64,000 nucleotides of DNA from Scenedesmus sp. ARA3. Its lineage: Eukaryota; Chlorophyta; Chlorophyceae; Sphaeropleales; Scenedesmaceae. The position numbers and the translations under genes were made by a program. The DNA is taken from contig RWJK01001984.1 of the NCBI GenBank assembly GCA_004335835.1, forward strand, positions 62,001 through 126,000, in the 5' to 3' direction. Positions 22,304-35,263 of this stretch are shown piece by piece (position 1 is the stretch's first letter; each line of letters begins with the position of its first letter). Below the pieces are notes generated by a model that did not search any database, had not been told where the DNA came from, and saw only the letters and a list, made by a program, of their open reading frames with translations.

Positions 22304-23531
22304 TGCTGCCTGCACATGCATGTGATGCACACCGTACATTGTGTGCTGCATGTGCTGCTGCTTTGTGCTGTCTCATGCATGCTGCACTGGACGTTCTAGC
22401 CTGCCTGCCAGCTGCAAGAGATACTAAGGGTTATAACGCGTTACATGATAGTCGGGGCGATTGTCTCTGGCTTGATGAGGGTAGGGGGACATGTGGAGAA
22501 AGTGTGACATGCACAGAGCCAAGCATTTGCGAGCTAAGGGGCAGCTGGCACCACCTGTATAGGGGTGTTTGTGTGTCTTGCTGGTGACGGCAGTGCCATA
22601 GAACCCCGGCATTCAGGTTTGCCAAACCAAGTTGATTGCTGTGTGTGGCCAGCCAGTAGGGTTTCGCTCCCTTTGGTGACAAACAACGGAGGCATCTGGT
22701 GATGTTGGCAACTATTGTGCAGACACCACGTCTCTTCAGGACTGTAACAGCGCTGCTTGCAGCTGATAACCTGTTGGCACCCTGGGTACCCCTGGACCGG
22801 TCCAGTGTAGCAGAGGTGCAGAGCTGTATATGACGACTGCAGATTGATGAGCCGGCTCATGCCCTGAGTGGGCTGAGCGTGCGCTGTCAGCAGTCACAGC
22901 AGAGCCCCAACACAAAAAAGGCGTGGCCCAACTCGGAGTTACCCATGCCCAGTCCATAGTCACCATCGTCCTGCAAGGTCTATGTGTACATGCAAATGGA
23001 AGCGCAGCACTCGAAGCTTAAGTCAACGCCGTTGCAGAATGTCACGCAACAGGCACGACATCTAGCAACACTTTAGCTACTGCTGATATGCTCAAGGGCC
23101 GACATGCTGCGCAGCGCCAGCAGTGAGGTGCTGCAGACGGCTGCTTATATGTAACCCAGAACTCAGCTGAAGGTTCGCTGCTGCGAAAAGACGGCAGCAG
23201 GATGATGCCAATGATGACAACACAGCTCTCCTGGCAGATTGCTTTCAAGGAAGCATGTGACCACCAATGCTGTGCATCCCCTGGTAACAGAAAAACTGTG
23301 CCTGCAGCGGCCCATGCAATGGTACATGCATGCTGCCGCAACCTATAACAGCACGTCCAATCTCTCTGCAAGTTACTATGGAAGCTCAAAATGCTAGGAT
23401 TGACAACAAGGCTGTTGGATCGCTGCTACAAAACAACAAGCACTGCTGCTGATGTGCAGTTGCACGCTGGCGCAGCAGCTAGATGACCCTGTAAAGCTGT
23501 TTCGGTTGAACCAAAGGGCAGCATGAAGCCA
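22304..23531. other. Convergent 3' region, no gene recognised
   Basis: The stretch lies between the stop of the plus-strand channel gene and the stop of the minus-strand coiled-coil gene. It has no convincing exons and probably holds both 3' untranslated regions. Confidence 0.5.
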
Positions 23532-23792
23532 TCATGAGCTGGTTGCTGTGTTTCTGCTTCGGTATGATGTGGTCAACGACCTGGCTAGGCTCTTGGGAGG
23601 CGTCCACCGGGCCCTACTCTCTCCTGGTGCTGCTGCTGCAGCAGCTGCTGCCTTGGCCTCCTCTTGCTTCACCAGCTGATTTAAGTTCCTCTCCATATCA
23701 TCTATTGTGGTGTTGAAGTCCTTGAACTTGCTCATTATCTTGTCAGAGGCCTGGGCAAACCGCCCTTTCAACAGGTCGACCTCTGCTTGCAT
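23532..23792 (-). CDS. Small coiled-coil protein resembling HSBP1
   Basis: The 86-residue frame starts MQAEVDLLKGRFAQASDKIM and continues with a hydrophobic heptad pattern ending IDDMERNLNQLVKQEE. This resembles heat-shock-factor binding protein 1, whose core has F-x(3)-SDxI and then RIDDLEKNIADL. HSBP1 binds the HSF1 trimer and damps the heat-shock response. After the helix comes an Ala tract and a basic tail. The CAACAG just before the ATG could be a splice acceptor, so an upstream exon is possible. Any short coiled-coil protein could look like this, so the call is tentative. Confidence 0.5.
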   Translation of the reverse strand: MQAEVDLLKGRFAQASDKIMSKFKDFNTTIDDMERNLNQLVKQEEAKAAAAAAAAPGESRARWTPPKSLARSLTTSYRSRNTATSS

Positions 23793-26700
23793 GCCTGTTG
23801 CACAGCAGACTGTTTATCGGAGACGAGGGTATGGCACGATACACAGTGTGATGAACTGACGATATGTGGGCAGCTGAAATAAGATGGCTTCGTAGCTCAA
23901 AAAGTGCAACTGTTGTGGTTGTTTGAATGAGCACCGAATGTCCTGAGGCCGCGACACGGATCTACAAAACGACTGACCAATCAACTGCACCACAGCTACA
24001 GCAGTCACAGGGAGGTAAAGCTATTCGACCGTGAGAGAATGGATGAGCCACACATGGGATGTGTTTACATAACAGTGTGTTGCATCAGTCACACTCCCAG
24101 GGTTCATTGAACTCCGTGCCAATGACACAATCAGGCACGCCACCTGAGTACCTTGCCAGCTGACACTGTAGATGATCGGCCACACTACAGCCAACCAACA
24201 TTGGTAAACGTAATGGCTACAGTTGCAGCCACTGCCGTTACGACCCACTGCCAACTTTGTCAGCACAGTTCCAAACAATGTGCGGCCCGTCCACACACCA
24301 GCCGCATTCCCTCGAGCGCACATATGCAGTATGTGAGAGATGCGCCAGCTGATTTCTTTTCAACAAGCAAACAACGATGCCATGCAATGTGCCAACTTCT
24401 CATTGCATGACCACGCATGACAGATTTCAGCAACAAGTGCTGGCTCAACAGCACAACAGTGCTGCACAACTGCGTTCGAACTGCATCTGAAGCAGGACAA
24501 ACCGCACACCACAGCCGCTGTTCTCCAAAAGGCGCACACAAAAAGAAAGCAATCCATGGCAGAAAAGTCAGTCCAGTACAACACCAGGCAGGCTCAGCAG
24601 TGCCAACACCATCCTTGTTCCACCCAACATGCTCTGCAAGAAGGACAGATTGTCCTGCAGCACCCCAAGCGTGCTGCATAGCACACGATGAGCACCAGGC
24701 AGCCCTGAATCTGGCTGCAAAGCAGCACAGGAGTAGCATGTTCTGTAGTGCTTCGCCTGTTGCATATCAAACCTCCCCACAACAGGAGGACAGCGGCACG
24801 TGGGAAAGCCAAGGGATTGCTGTCGGAGCAAACCCCACCCCACACAGTACAACATAACCCAATGCATGCAACACACGCGCCAAGAGCTCACAAGTTGTGA
24901 ACAGAAGTCAGCACAAGGTGCAGCACAGCAAGCCATACTGGCTACAGGCTGCTGGGTGCCGTGTGAACGAGCAGGCTGCTGCTGCTGCTGCTGTTCCTGG
25001 CGGTGGATGCAGCCCACAACTCAACAAGTACACAGCCATACACATGCAGACGCAAGCATAACAGCACAACAGCACGGGTTCACACTGCCTTGCAACAGAC
25101 CCAGCAAGCAAAGAACAAAGGTCCAGACAGGACAATGTCTGCCAGCAGCCAATGCACGGCGCAACTCAACGTGGTTGCATGGCGATACAACAACGCGACT
25201 ACCGTGGCAGCAGCGCTCCAGGGCACGTCCCCGTAAGATTGCAGTGCAGTGTAGTTCATACACGCCCCAGACCGAAGCAGGCAGAGCCAAGCTCATCAAC
25301 TGGAGGCAGCTAATCAGCTGCGCAAGCAGGGCACACCACAACGTCCTCTGCTGGAGCAAACTGACCCGACTGTGCCTTCACCACAGACAGGTGCCGCAGC
25401 TGCCACACAGTGCAAGCACACCACAGGACTGCCACATCCCCGCAGTCACCAGGCGTTGTGGCAGCCGAAAGGCTAAAAACCACCAATGACGTTCAGGGCT
25501 ATGGTTGACCGTGAATGCAATGTAAAGGGCCCAGCCTAATCACAGGGCAGACCGCCAGAGGCTGGAGCTAATCAGAAAGTGGGGCAGCAGCGCCCCTCAG
25601 CTGCCACCACCCACACTGCCCTTCACCACCACCAAAGCGCGCTGGAGCAACACTACGCATGCGATATGGCAGCCTCAGCAACCAGGAATGTGCATGCCGG
25701 CGGACAAAGAATCAGAGCAACAGCGCACAGCATGGGCAGATGCAGCGTGACTGGCAAACAGGCACACACGCTATGAATAACGCCAACAGACCAGCCTTGA
25801 AGTACAACACAGCACAGGCACAGGATACCCGTACATCATAACATTGCAAGAGTTTGCAAGACTGCCCAGGGTGCAGGCTCCTCACGGTTGCCACACATCC
25901 TGCTGCAACACCAAGTTGAATCAAAACAAGCATGTTCAAAAGGCCGCACAAAGCACAGACTATGTGCTGAGCAAACAAGCGCCCCAGCAAGCAGCTGGAG
26001 CCACAAGAATCCATTCAATCATAGCCCGGCTGTGGCAGCAGGATCACGCGAAGGGCTGGCAGCATGTGTGCAAGCCTGCGGGCTGGAGCCTGCGCAAGGG
26101 AGCATAAGTTGCAGCAAGAGGCACTTGCCCTGCCAAAAAAACTGGAAAAAGCGCAGAAGCTGCCGGTGCATGGCAGCATATGCAAGCGACAGATCTGTAT
26201 GTACGTACATTGTATAGGTGTGTTTCCGGTCGCAGTGGGTGCGCTGGAAGACTACAAGTGTGCAGATCACCACAAGCCTCCATGAAAAATGCAGCGGCAT
26301 AGCAAGGGGTGCATGCCCCGGCCGTTAAAAGCCTCACGCCGCACGGCATGTGCCAACATCACATGCCAAAGTACTGCCTTGCAGCCTTTGCTGGCAACAC
26401 TATGCTGCCACTCAGGCTGCAGATGCCTAGAAACATTTGTAAGTATGTGCCACGCGTTCACCACCAACCCCGCCGGTGCAGGTCCATGTAACACCAGAGG
26501 TGTGCACGGCACAGCCTGTTAAATAGCCATCCATTGGCTCAGTGACAATTGCAGCAGGCCGCACGCCAACAGCATACGCATATGGCAGCACCAGCCTGCT
26601 GCCAAGCTTCCCGCCCTGCAAACTTATGTAAGACAGCAACCTTAGGTAAGAGTTTGACTGTGGAAAGCAAGACAAAAACACCTACAGCCGGAAGAACGCC

Positions 26701-27199
26701 GTGACCACAAAAGGTACGGTTGTGTTATACAGTGTGCGGCAGCACTTTCAATTGTGCTGAAGCCCAGAGCGCCCCGCAACCAAACATACAACGCACACCA
26801 ACCAGCCATGCCCCCAGAACATGCTGCATCACAGGCAACAACAGCAACCAAGCCACCGAGGGGCTGCACTACAAAGGGACCAAGGGGTCCAGCCTTGAAG
26901 CTGCAGCCCAGACAGCATGCCACCAAACAGCTGTTCACATATGCACGTGCTGTAAGGTCGATCACAATTAGCTGCTTGTATGGCTCAGAATGATGAACAC
27001 CGAACTCAGTTCAAACGGCTCCTCCTGAAGTCAGAGCAATGCAATTTGCACAGAAGCATCTGCACCATAGTGCCTGGCTGCTGCCAGAGCAAGCGACGGC
27101 ATCAAACACGCAGCAACTTCTGCAGCATTTGCACCTGCCGATGCAGAACAAACGGTGTACAGATCACGTACACACGCTACAATTCAGCCAGTGCTTGCT
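23793..27199. other. 3.4 kb without a recognised gene
   Basis: Open frames on both strands here (for example about 24800-25489 plus) have no domain and read like translated non-coding DNA. The minus strand is rich in TGT and TGC words, as expected if much of this is a long 3' untranslated region of the minus-strand gene ending at 27200. A TTACA (minus-strand TGTAA) near 24065 is one possible end. Confidence 0.4.
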
Positions 27200-28321
27200 T
27201 TAGACAGTGCTGCCCACTGTGCAGCTCATCTGCGCGCTGTCATCCTTGCTGAGCAGGCCCGGCCAATCACCATCCGCCCCGCCGCCACCGCCTGCTGCTG
27301 CTAACGCATGGCTCCGCCCAAAAGCCTGCTCACTGAGCCCAGCAGCAGCAGCAGCAGCGACAGCACCCTGCTCTGCCCCAGTACTATCCTGAACAGCTAT
27401 CGACACCTCCATAGCTGCCTTCACAGCCAGCGCCTGATGCACAGTGTCCTGGTGCAGCTGCGCCGCAGCCTGGCACGCAGCAGCAACAGGCGTGCCCTGT
27501 GCGGCTGTCGCTGCTGCTGCTGCCAGCTGGCTCCGCAGCTGCTGCAGCTGCTGCAGCTCCTGGTTGAGTGTGCTCATCACGTTCAGCAGCTGCTCTGCGC
27601 CGCAGCCACCTGCCAGGCTGCCAGCGCCTGCTGCTGCCTTGCTGCTGTGGCTGCAGCTGTTCACCAGGCCGGAGGCGCTGCAGCTGCTAGCACTGTCACT
27701 GCTGTATGTCTTGTCATATAATTGGGTTGGCGCTTGCTGCTGCTGCTGCTGCACAAGTGCGCCGTAGCTTTGCTGCTGCTGCTGCATACATGACAAGCTC
27801 CCTGCATGAAATGCTGCGCCAGCACTTGACAGTGGCATAGACACACTCGAGAAGCTGCTTCCAAGCCCTTGGTACTTTGGCAGCGGCTGCGAGATAGCCT
27901 GCTGCTGCATGTGCTGCATCTGGTGCTGCTGCTGCTGCTGCTGCAACAGCAGCTGCTGCAGCAACTCAGAGCTCGCCAGCATGCGGCTGCTACTGCTTTC
28001 ATCCGCAAGCATAGGGTGAGGCTCTTGCGCTTCATAGGCACGGAAGGGCGCTGCTGCTGCGTCATATGGCACGTGCTGCTGAGCTGCCAGCGTTGCTGCA
28101 GCTGCGGCTGCTGACACTGCTGCTGTGTGCGCAGCGTAGTCCAAGTCCATCTGCTGTCCTGCAAGCTGCACCTGCGGGGGCAGCATGCCTGGCTGTGGCA
28201 TGTTGCGCAGCTCCAGTGGCTGGCTGATGGTGCTGTGCAGTAGCCCTGATGAAGATGCTGCTGCTGCATGGAGGCCTGCATAGAAGCCGTCATCAAAGCC
28301 TGCAGGCACCAGGCACCCAAA

Positions 28322-28353
<32 letters not shown>

Positions 28354-30365
28354 CTGAGGTTTACAAGCAGAGGTGCTGCAGCAACCCTATGCCGACTAGC
28401 TAACAGTACAGTAGCATGATGAGCAACACCACGGCGCGGCTCTGTCTGTGATCATGCCATGCTGCAGAGAGCGTGACCTGGCAGGCAGTTAACAGCTGCA
28501 GCAGCACATATGATTCAGCTAGACACGGCAGCCCAGCAGCCCTACTACTGCACACCTTCGCCATAGTCGGCCATGGGCTGGCTGCCAGCTGGCCCAGCAA
28601 GCACCCCAGCTGCTGCAGCAGTGAAGGGCGCCCCCGGCTCCCCCTGCTCCTCCTCATGCAGCGGCAGCTGCGTCTGAGCCCACGGCACACCATAGCGGTG
28701 CCGTGCTGCTGCTGCTGCTGCCCGGGTGCTGCCTGGCCTGCCATAGCTGCCCGCACTGCTGCCTGCTTCAACAGACCAGACAGGCAACGGCCATGAGGCG
28801 GCTGTGCTATCTGGCACTGACGGCATGGCTCCATACAGGGACGGCTGATGCGCACTGCGGCCGAGCTGTGGCTGCAGCTGCCCTGGCGGATAGCCGCAGT
28901 TGCTGCCGCTGCTGCTGCTGCTGCTGCTGAAGCCCGAGAAGCCATAGCTGGGGCCAGCGCAGCTCCAACTGGCGCGGCGGGCGCGCGGCATGCGCGGCGG
29001 CCTGTGCTCTGACCCCAACACTGCAGCAGCTGCTGCTGCAGGGTCAACTGCGCCGCCTAGCAAGATGCAGGCACTGTTGCGCCGTGGCTTGCGCAAGCAG
29101 CAGGACGCCTGCAGCGGCTGCTGCTGCTGCTGGCAGGGCAGCAAGCCACTGGCGCTGGCATGCTGCAAGTTGCCAGGCACCTGCACTCGCCTGCAGCAGC
29201 AGCTGCTGCCGCTGCATGAACAGCTGCTGTTCATACAGCGAGCAGGCGCTGTAGCTGCAGCGCCTCCTTGACCTGCTGCTGGCTGGCTGCTGCTGCTGTG
29301 GTGGCTGGAACTGCTGCAGGAAGGAGTTGGCAGGTACTGTGCTGGTACCCCCCAAGCTGGCGCAGCAGCTGTTGCGCCTGGAGCGGCGGGGGGCCCCGGC
29401 ATAAGCCTGCTGCTGCTGCTGCTCCCAGCAGTTGCCAAACACTGTGTGCAGGCCAAATGCTGCCGAAGATGTGCTGGGGAAGGCGTTTTGCTCATGTTGG
29501 TCTTGAAGCATCTGCGCTGTGTCGAGGGCGAGCTGTGCTGTCGAGACAGCAAGTTGCGCTGCCATGCTGGCACTCTGCAGAGCAGCCGAGGGCGCTGCAC
29601 GCCTCTGCTGCTGCTGCTGCTGCTGCAGTGGCGGTAGGCTCCTGGCTTGCGGCTTCTGCTGCTGATCGCAGGTGTGCTGCTGCAGGACAGGAATGAACGT
29701 GACGTCTTGCGCAGCGCTCGCTGCTGCTGCTGCTGCTGTTGCCGAGGCGGTCGCAACGGACACAGCATGTCCCAGATCGCTGCTCAGGTGTGGCGTGGCA
29801 CTGCGCATGGCTGGTGCAGATCTGATCACACCAGCTGCATTGCTGCTGCTGCTGCTGTCTGCGCTGCGTCTGCCAGCCAGGGGTGCTGTTGGCAGGCCAA
29901 CACGAGGTGTGTCGCACGCAACGTACCTTGCTTGGCTGAAGTCGATGGCGGGGGATGATGCTGATGCTGTTGAACCTGAGTCAAGGCCCTGCAGTCCACG
30001 CAGATATTGCAATAGCACTCAGTGGCTGGGGGCTTAGATATTTTGACCAGCTGAGCAGCTTGCCATGATGTTGTGAACAGCAGCAGCCATGATGCAGCTG
30101 CAGTGTCGTGCACGGCCACAGCAAACATGCTCAGCAAACTGCTGCATCCCACAACGACAACTGCAGTCTAGGCTGCTGTGATGCCCGCTAGTGTTGCTGA
30201 GCTGTGTGCCCGACCCGCGCCAAGCACCTGTAGCCACGATGCACAAGACTCATCGCATGCCAGACTGACAGAGTCCGTGTCGTAGACATTCTTGCTGGCG
30301 TTTGCAGGAGGATACAGGGCCGCGTCTTCAAGCCCTGCATCTCCGTGTCGCTGCAGTCCGATCAT
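27200..30365 (-). CDS. Gln/Ala/Ser-rich protein of unknown function
   Basis: I recognise no domain. Exon 1 (30228-30365) starts MIGLQRHGDAGLEDAALYPP and ends in phase 0; exon 2 begins at 29988 (GLDSGSTASASSP) and stays open to about 29200. A frame change near 29100-29200 implies a short intron whose donor I could not fix. The next exon runs to about 28556 and the last runs from about 28304 to the stop at 27200. The join GEG-FDDGFYAG keeps frame. The protein is dominated by poly-Gln, Ala and Ser. It has recurring basic-Ser motifs (SRRNSC, RKPRRNS, RARRAS) that look like basophilic kinase sites. Composition suits a transcriptional regulator or RNA-binding scaffold, but there is no direct evidence. 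Confidence 0.6.
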
Positions 30366-31209
30366 GATGAAGGCCACAGCCCAGCTTATCTATGATCGTG
30401 CAAGAACAGCCTGTAATAAAAATTCAAGCGCAGGGAGCGGATGAGCGACCCGGCCAGGCGATGATGCCGAAACAGCGGCGAGTGCCCGAGGACAAGCGAA
30501 CCGCTGGACACCTTGTGAACTATTCTGAAAGTATCATGTTTATCGCTTGGTCAAGCTGCACATAACTTCCGGGCGACCACAAGTGACCACGGAGTCCGTG
30601 GCACGGACTGGCAACTCTGAAGCCATTACGCGCTGTAAACATGCCTAGAAAGGAGCGCTTGCATACTGTTTTGGTGATTAATCGCACGTCACGGCGGCTT
30701 GTAAGGCAACTACAGTGATCTACAGTTATTTGGAGGTTGTCCTAAGCAGGGTTCATAATGCTTTTCCAGTTGGGCAGCACTGGTGTGCACAGCACTGCCA
30801 TGAAGCTGACACCAGCGTGCGTGCGTCAGTAGGCGACCGAAGGTCGACCATCTGCATCATTTGTTGACTCTTTGACGTTAGAGTACACATGGGCACTGCA
30901 GTACTCACTGCTGGCTGGCGGAGCTTACATTACATTGGATCGCCTTCCCACACTGCATTTTCGCATGGCAAAACTTGACGCGACCACAGCGCAGCACCAA
31001 AGACACATGCCACTACATGTTCAGGCCTGTGACGCTTGCATTTGCTGTGATGACCAGGAATAGAACTTGTAGTGGGCTGTAGCCCTGTGCATGTGTCGCA
31101 CATGGACTGGTGTCGACCCATGTCATGTTGGCTGATCAGCCAGGCTGCCAGCTGCAGCAGCAGCTCCACTACAGGTGTTCAGCTGACACCATGTCACACA
31201 CACAGGAGG
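30366..31209. other. Intergenic region between two minus-strand genes
   Basis: It holds the promoter side of the Gln-rich gene and the 3' flank of the membrane-protein gene. No exon is recognisable. Confidence 0.5.
30925..30934 (-). terminator. Two adjacent TGTAA poly(A) signal candidates
   Basis: TTACATTACA on the plus strand reads TGTAATGTAA on the minus strand, about 275 nt past the stop of the membrane-protein gene. Two copies in tandem make this more convincing than a single chance match. Confidence 0.55.
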
Positions 31210-34200
31210 TCACCTGCTGTCCTCATCGTCGCCGTCAGGCCAGGCAGCAATGCTGACAGCCGCGCCGCCTCTGCTGCCTTCATGCTGCAGCTCTGCTTCA
31301 GCCCTGCCTCCAGCTGCACCAATGCAGCTGCCGCAGGTGAGGCACTGCAACTGGCCTGCCCCCTTGCTAGCCCATACTTCTTCCTTCTTCCCCTTGCCAC
31401 AACCTCGTACACCTCCTGCTGCTGCTGCTGCTTCCCCAGGGCACTGTGTCGCGTTTATTTCACTGTTTGCTGTTGCGCCCTGCCCTTGCACTGCCGCCAC
31501 CTCAGTTGTCTCAAATGCTATGTCTTTGATGTCCTTCAATGATAAGCTTAGCCTCTGGCGCTCAGACTTGAATGCTGCCAAGTAAAGCACAATGATGATG
31601 ACTGCCACAGCCGCTTCCAAGTACGATTCATATCCAAGTGCAGAGCCGATGCTGCTCAGCCAGCTGTTGCAGGACTCCTGGCAGCAGTAGATGTAGTTTT
31701 CCAGCCACCAGCTGGCAGCCTCGTTGTCGTTTTTGACAGCACTCAGACCCTGCAGCGAGCAACAGACCATGGCATGACGGCGGCAGACAGCGACAACTGT
31801 GGTGACTGCACAATTGTAAGACTTGCAAGTCTCTGGTAGTCAGTGGTACTACCCCGCCGTCAGTAGTACTGCAGCTGAGTCATGCAAGCCGCAGGTATAG
31901 CACCAGCCAAATGCACAGCCACTCCAGACGCCTCACTTTGAGCGCTTCTGCTGCGCGCCGTGGGTAGCAGCACGTGCACACACATAGCGCAGTGCACTAA
32001 ATAACTCACACACAGGGCTCCATGACAGGCATGCAGTTCTGTGCAGCCGCCGCACCTGTGAAGCGCTGGCAATGTCCACTTGCGCTTCAGCCATGTAGGC
32101 AGCAATGGCCATGCCAAACTCATGTGCCAGTGGCAGCAGCAGCGAGGTGGCCGCTGCCTGCTGAGCTGCCCACGGCTTGGGGGTGGCAGTGGCTGCTGCC
32201 GAGGGGTGTGTTACATTGGGGCAGCTGCCTGAGATGGTGTAGTAGTCTCGGAGATTCAGCTGCGTGTGCAAGAAGCAAGCAGATCAGGCGAGGCAGCAAA
32301 TGCTGATACACATCCTGCAAGGGATGCACAGCGCACTGTCCTTTGTGGATGGATAGTGCTGCTAGGCTGGCAAGGAGCGGCCTTCGACGTACGCGGCTGC
32401 CAGTACTTCACACAAGTCACATCATTGCTTTGCACTCTGCAGCAGTGTCCATCACAACGACAAGCTACAATAGTCATGGTGGCGCACCTGCACGTTATTC
32501 ATCGTGCCATTCAGGCATACGTAGTGCGGGGTTGGTGCCGTTGTTGCGCTGATGTTGCTGTGGGTGGCTTCCCCAAGCATCTGGCAGATTGATGCTGACA
32601 TGCCAACAGGGGCACTGTATGTGTCTGCCTGCTTGTTGTACCATTCACTGCAGAGACGCTGCTGCACTTGATTGGAGGGTGGCAGGACCATTGCTGCTCA
32701 TGCGGTTCACATACACAACGCAGCATCAGCATCCAGATGTAGTCAGTGATAATATGCGGCTACAGGGAACGTACATAGGGCTAGATGGCGCACAACGTGC
32801 ATGGAGTGGTGACGGCTGGCCACATGAGCTCTGCATTTGCACTGTCGCTGCTCACACACATGATTGCAAGTGCAGGCAGGCATCATACAAGTGCTCAGCA
32901 CAACACTTTTTATGGCTGCACGCAGGGCCGTGAATGACATGCTTCTGCACTTCTGCCTCGCACCTGCATTGATCTCCACGTAGCTGCAGCGTTTACTGCT
33001 GCTGCCGCTGCTGCTGCTGCTGGTGGTGGTGATGCAGCTGGCCGTGCTCATGCTCAGGTCCTTGCGGCCCTTGAAGTTGACCACAAACCTGCAGCACAGC
33101 CCCGCAGGTGCAACACACTTGCTGCCACTCGCTCACACTACTGCGACACGCATGCCCCTGCAGCACGCAGCCCCTACACCTGACGACAGCTGTGACAGTT
33201 CCAGCAGCATGAATGAGTTTCAAAGCAGGCATCCGGCGGCTGTTTGGCTGGGGCTGCCTTATGGTAGCTTCTGCCACTCATACTGCACACGTGCCACACA
33301 GCAAGCTGCATCACCTTGAGCTGCCGCCACCAAACTCTCCCAGCTTGGTGCCATCAGTGGTGATGTCGCAGCATGCAGCAGTAGCTGGCGCCTGCGCAGC
33401 ACAGCACAAACGTAAGAGGGCATTGGCAGTTGCAAGTGCATGCTGCTGAGGCCCTGAATGCCTTCAGCCAGGCACGTGGGATAGATGCAGCAGCCTGTGA
33501 CGATTGCACCCCTCAGCATGCACTCTAGCAAGCATAGAAGCAGTGTTGACAGTGTGCTGCAGTGCTGGCAGCAGCCGCACACCGCAAGAATGCTTGTGTT
33601 GGATGCTAGTGCTGCGCCACTGGCTGCCAGCAGCGCCTGAACACCAGCAGGGTTGAGGCGGGTGGTGCCACTGGCTGCTGCAAACAGTGCCTTCCTTTGG
33701 TCGTCTAGGTTGTTGCTGCTGCTGTAGAATGTTGTCACGCTCGGCCACTCTGCTGCTGCTGCTGCTGAGCTGGATGTGTTGGCAAGTCGAGAGATAGCCA
33801 CCAGGCCCTGTTCACAATCAGCAGCATAACATGGGGACACACAGCTCTGAGGTGATGTGGTCAGACTGCACATGCAGATAGTTGGCATTTGCCTCATTGG
33901 GTTATGTCCGACAAAAGTAAACCCTCCTCCCCTGCAGTCAGACAATCCAGGCAGCAATGCAAAGGCTGCTGCTGCCGCTTCTGCTGCGGATGAAACGAAC
34001 ACTACTCTATACACGCGCCGGTCTGGCCACTCGATCCATTGCTGCCTGCTGCATTGCTGCTCCCTGGCTTGTTTTGGCATGACTGACACCCTGTATCCTT
34101 GCGGGTGGATGCACAAGCTTCTGCCGCCCACCTGAAATGTAGCCAGCCACTCCTGCAGCCCGCAGTCTGTTGCATGCAGGAAGCTGCACTTGCCAAGCCT

Positions 34201-34790
34201 GGCGGAAGAGGCACCCCATACAAACCCTGCCCACACAGCACTGGGGTTGCCATCAGCACCAAGCACATCATGGAATAGCGCACGGCTCTGTTCATTAGTG
34301 CTTATGGACAGCTGCAGAGCCCTGGTTCCGAACCCTACACATGAAAGCTTGGAAGCTGTTGAGGTGGCCAGCAGAGCCAGTGGTGTGGAGTTGCAGACCA
34401 AGGTGCAGGTGGTGACCAGGAAGTAGGTGATTGTTGCAATGCCAGCTAGCGTGAGCAATCCCACTGCCAGGGCAATGCTCAATGCAAACCTGAACCTGCA
34501 GCCAGTTTGCATGTAATGCCCGCGTTGGGTTGTGACACAAAGTCTGCCATCTGATGCTGGAGCTTCATCTTGTAGGTTGTGCACGAGTTGTGGGGCAAAG
34601 CAGACCAATCAGGGCATGGCATTCCGTGGGCGATGCATGTGCTAACAGCACATGCATACAGGCAGCATGAGACACAACTTCGCACATACCCGAATACCAA
34701 ATATTCCCACCTGAGAAATTTGACATTGACACAGCTGATTACTGCACATCTAAGCACTGTGCCAGCACCCATAGAGCCCATGCTGACCAT
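31210..34790 (-). CDS. Membrane protein with large glycosylated ectodomain, unknown
   Basis: Not recognised. Exon 1 (34711-34790) starts MVSMGSMGAGTVLRCAV and joins in frame to an exon at 34495 encoding FALSIALAVGLLTLAGIATI, a clear membrane helix. A long non-cytosolic region follows, with conserved-looking stretches such as YRVVFVSSAAEAAAAAFALL, RKALFAAASGTTRLNPAGVQ, EWYNKQADTY, LNLRDYYTISGSCPNVT and SWWLENYIYCCQESCNSW. It has many Cys and several N-glycosylation sequons (NTS, NIS, NGT, NVT). A second helix, EAAVAVIIIVLYLAAF, precedes a charged tail. The frame then stays open to TGA 31210, though a donor near 31490 could shorten the tail. The topology suggests a surface protein with two or three helices. 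Internal exon edges between 33260 and 31770 are approximate. Confidence 0.65.
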
Positions 34791-34898
34791 CAGCGAATAG
34801 TGCAGGTTGCTCAACACATCAGCAAGGTAACAGCAAAGCTCGCAAAAGATTGTTAGATCAGCATCAAGTGCAGCCCTTTCAAGAGGTGCGACAGCGGA

Positions 34899-34921
34899 TC
34901 AACACCCTAGACGGGTGTTGA
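34899..34921. promoter_or_regulatory. Perfect 9 bp inverted repeat
   Basis: TCAACACCC, a 5-base spacer (TAGAC), then GGGTGTTGA. The arms are fully complementary. It could bind a dimeric transcription factor or fold in a 5' leader. Confidence 0.45.
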
Positions 34922-34957
34922 AAGCTGTTCCCCAGAAGCTGACTCACACCAGGGTTT

Positions 34958-34973
34958 TCAACCCCGTGGTTGA
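34958..34973. promoter_or_regulatory. Second inverted repeat with related arms
   Basis: TCAACC, CCGT, GGTTGA. The outer five bases of each arm (TCAAC and GTTGA) match those of the hairpin 37 bp upstream, which suggests a repeated site. Confidence 0.4.
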
Positions 34974-35263
34974 CTACCTTGTCCGGCTGTCGGAGTCGCT
35001 CATATTAATTGCTTGCGTTTCAAGGCGTTGATGGAGTCCAAAGTGTTACCGTCGGTGCTGTACAATTCAAACTAGCAAGGCAGCTTTGCTTATGTATGAA
35101 GGGCTTCGCATCATCTATATGCTGCAGTAACTGTGATAACTCCATACTAGAAACCATCAGGTTGCACAACAATAGCCACCAGGGCAAGAGCAGGGTGTTG
35201 GTCTGAGGGAGCAGCAGCTGTCACTCCGTCTGTGTGAACAACGTGTGACGCCTCGCAGTGGGC

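Larger units (their letters stand above)
34791..35263. promoter_or_regulatory. Divergent promoter region of membrane protein and enkurin genes
   Basis: About 470 bp lie between the two outward-facing starts. It contains two nearby hairpins with related arms, listed separately. I see no clear TATA box. Confidence 0.45.

Noticed and set aside
24800..25489. A 229-residue plus-strand frame as a gene.
   Set aside because: No domain, Cys/His/Gln-biased composition and no splice-linked neighbours; probably a shadow in a long 3' untranslated region.
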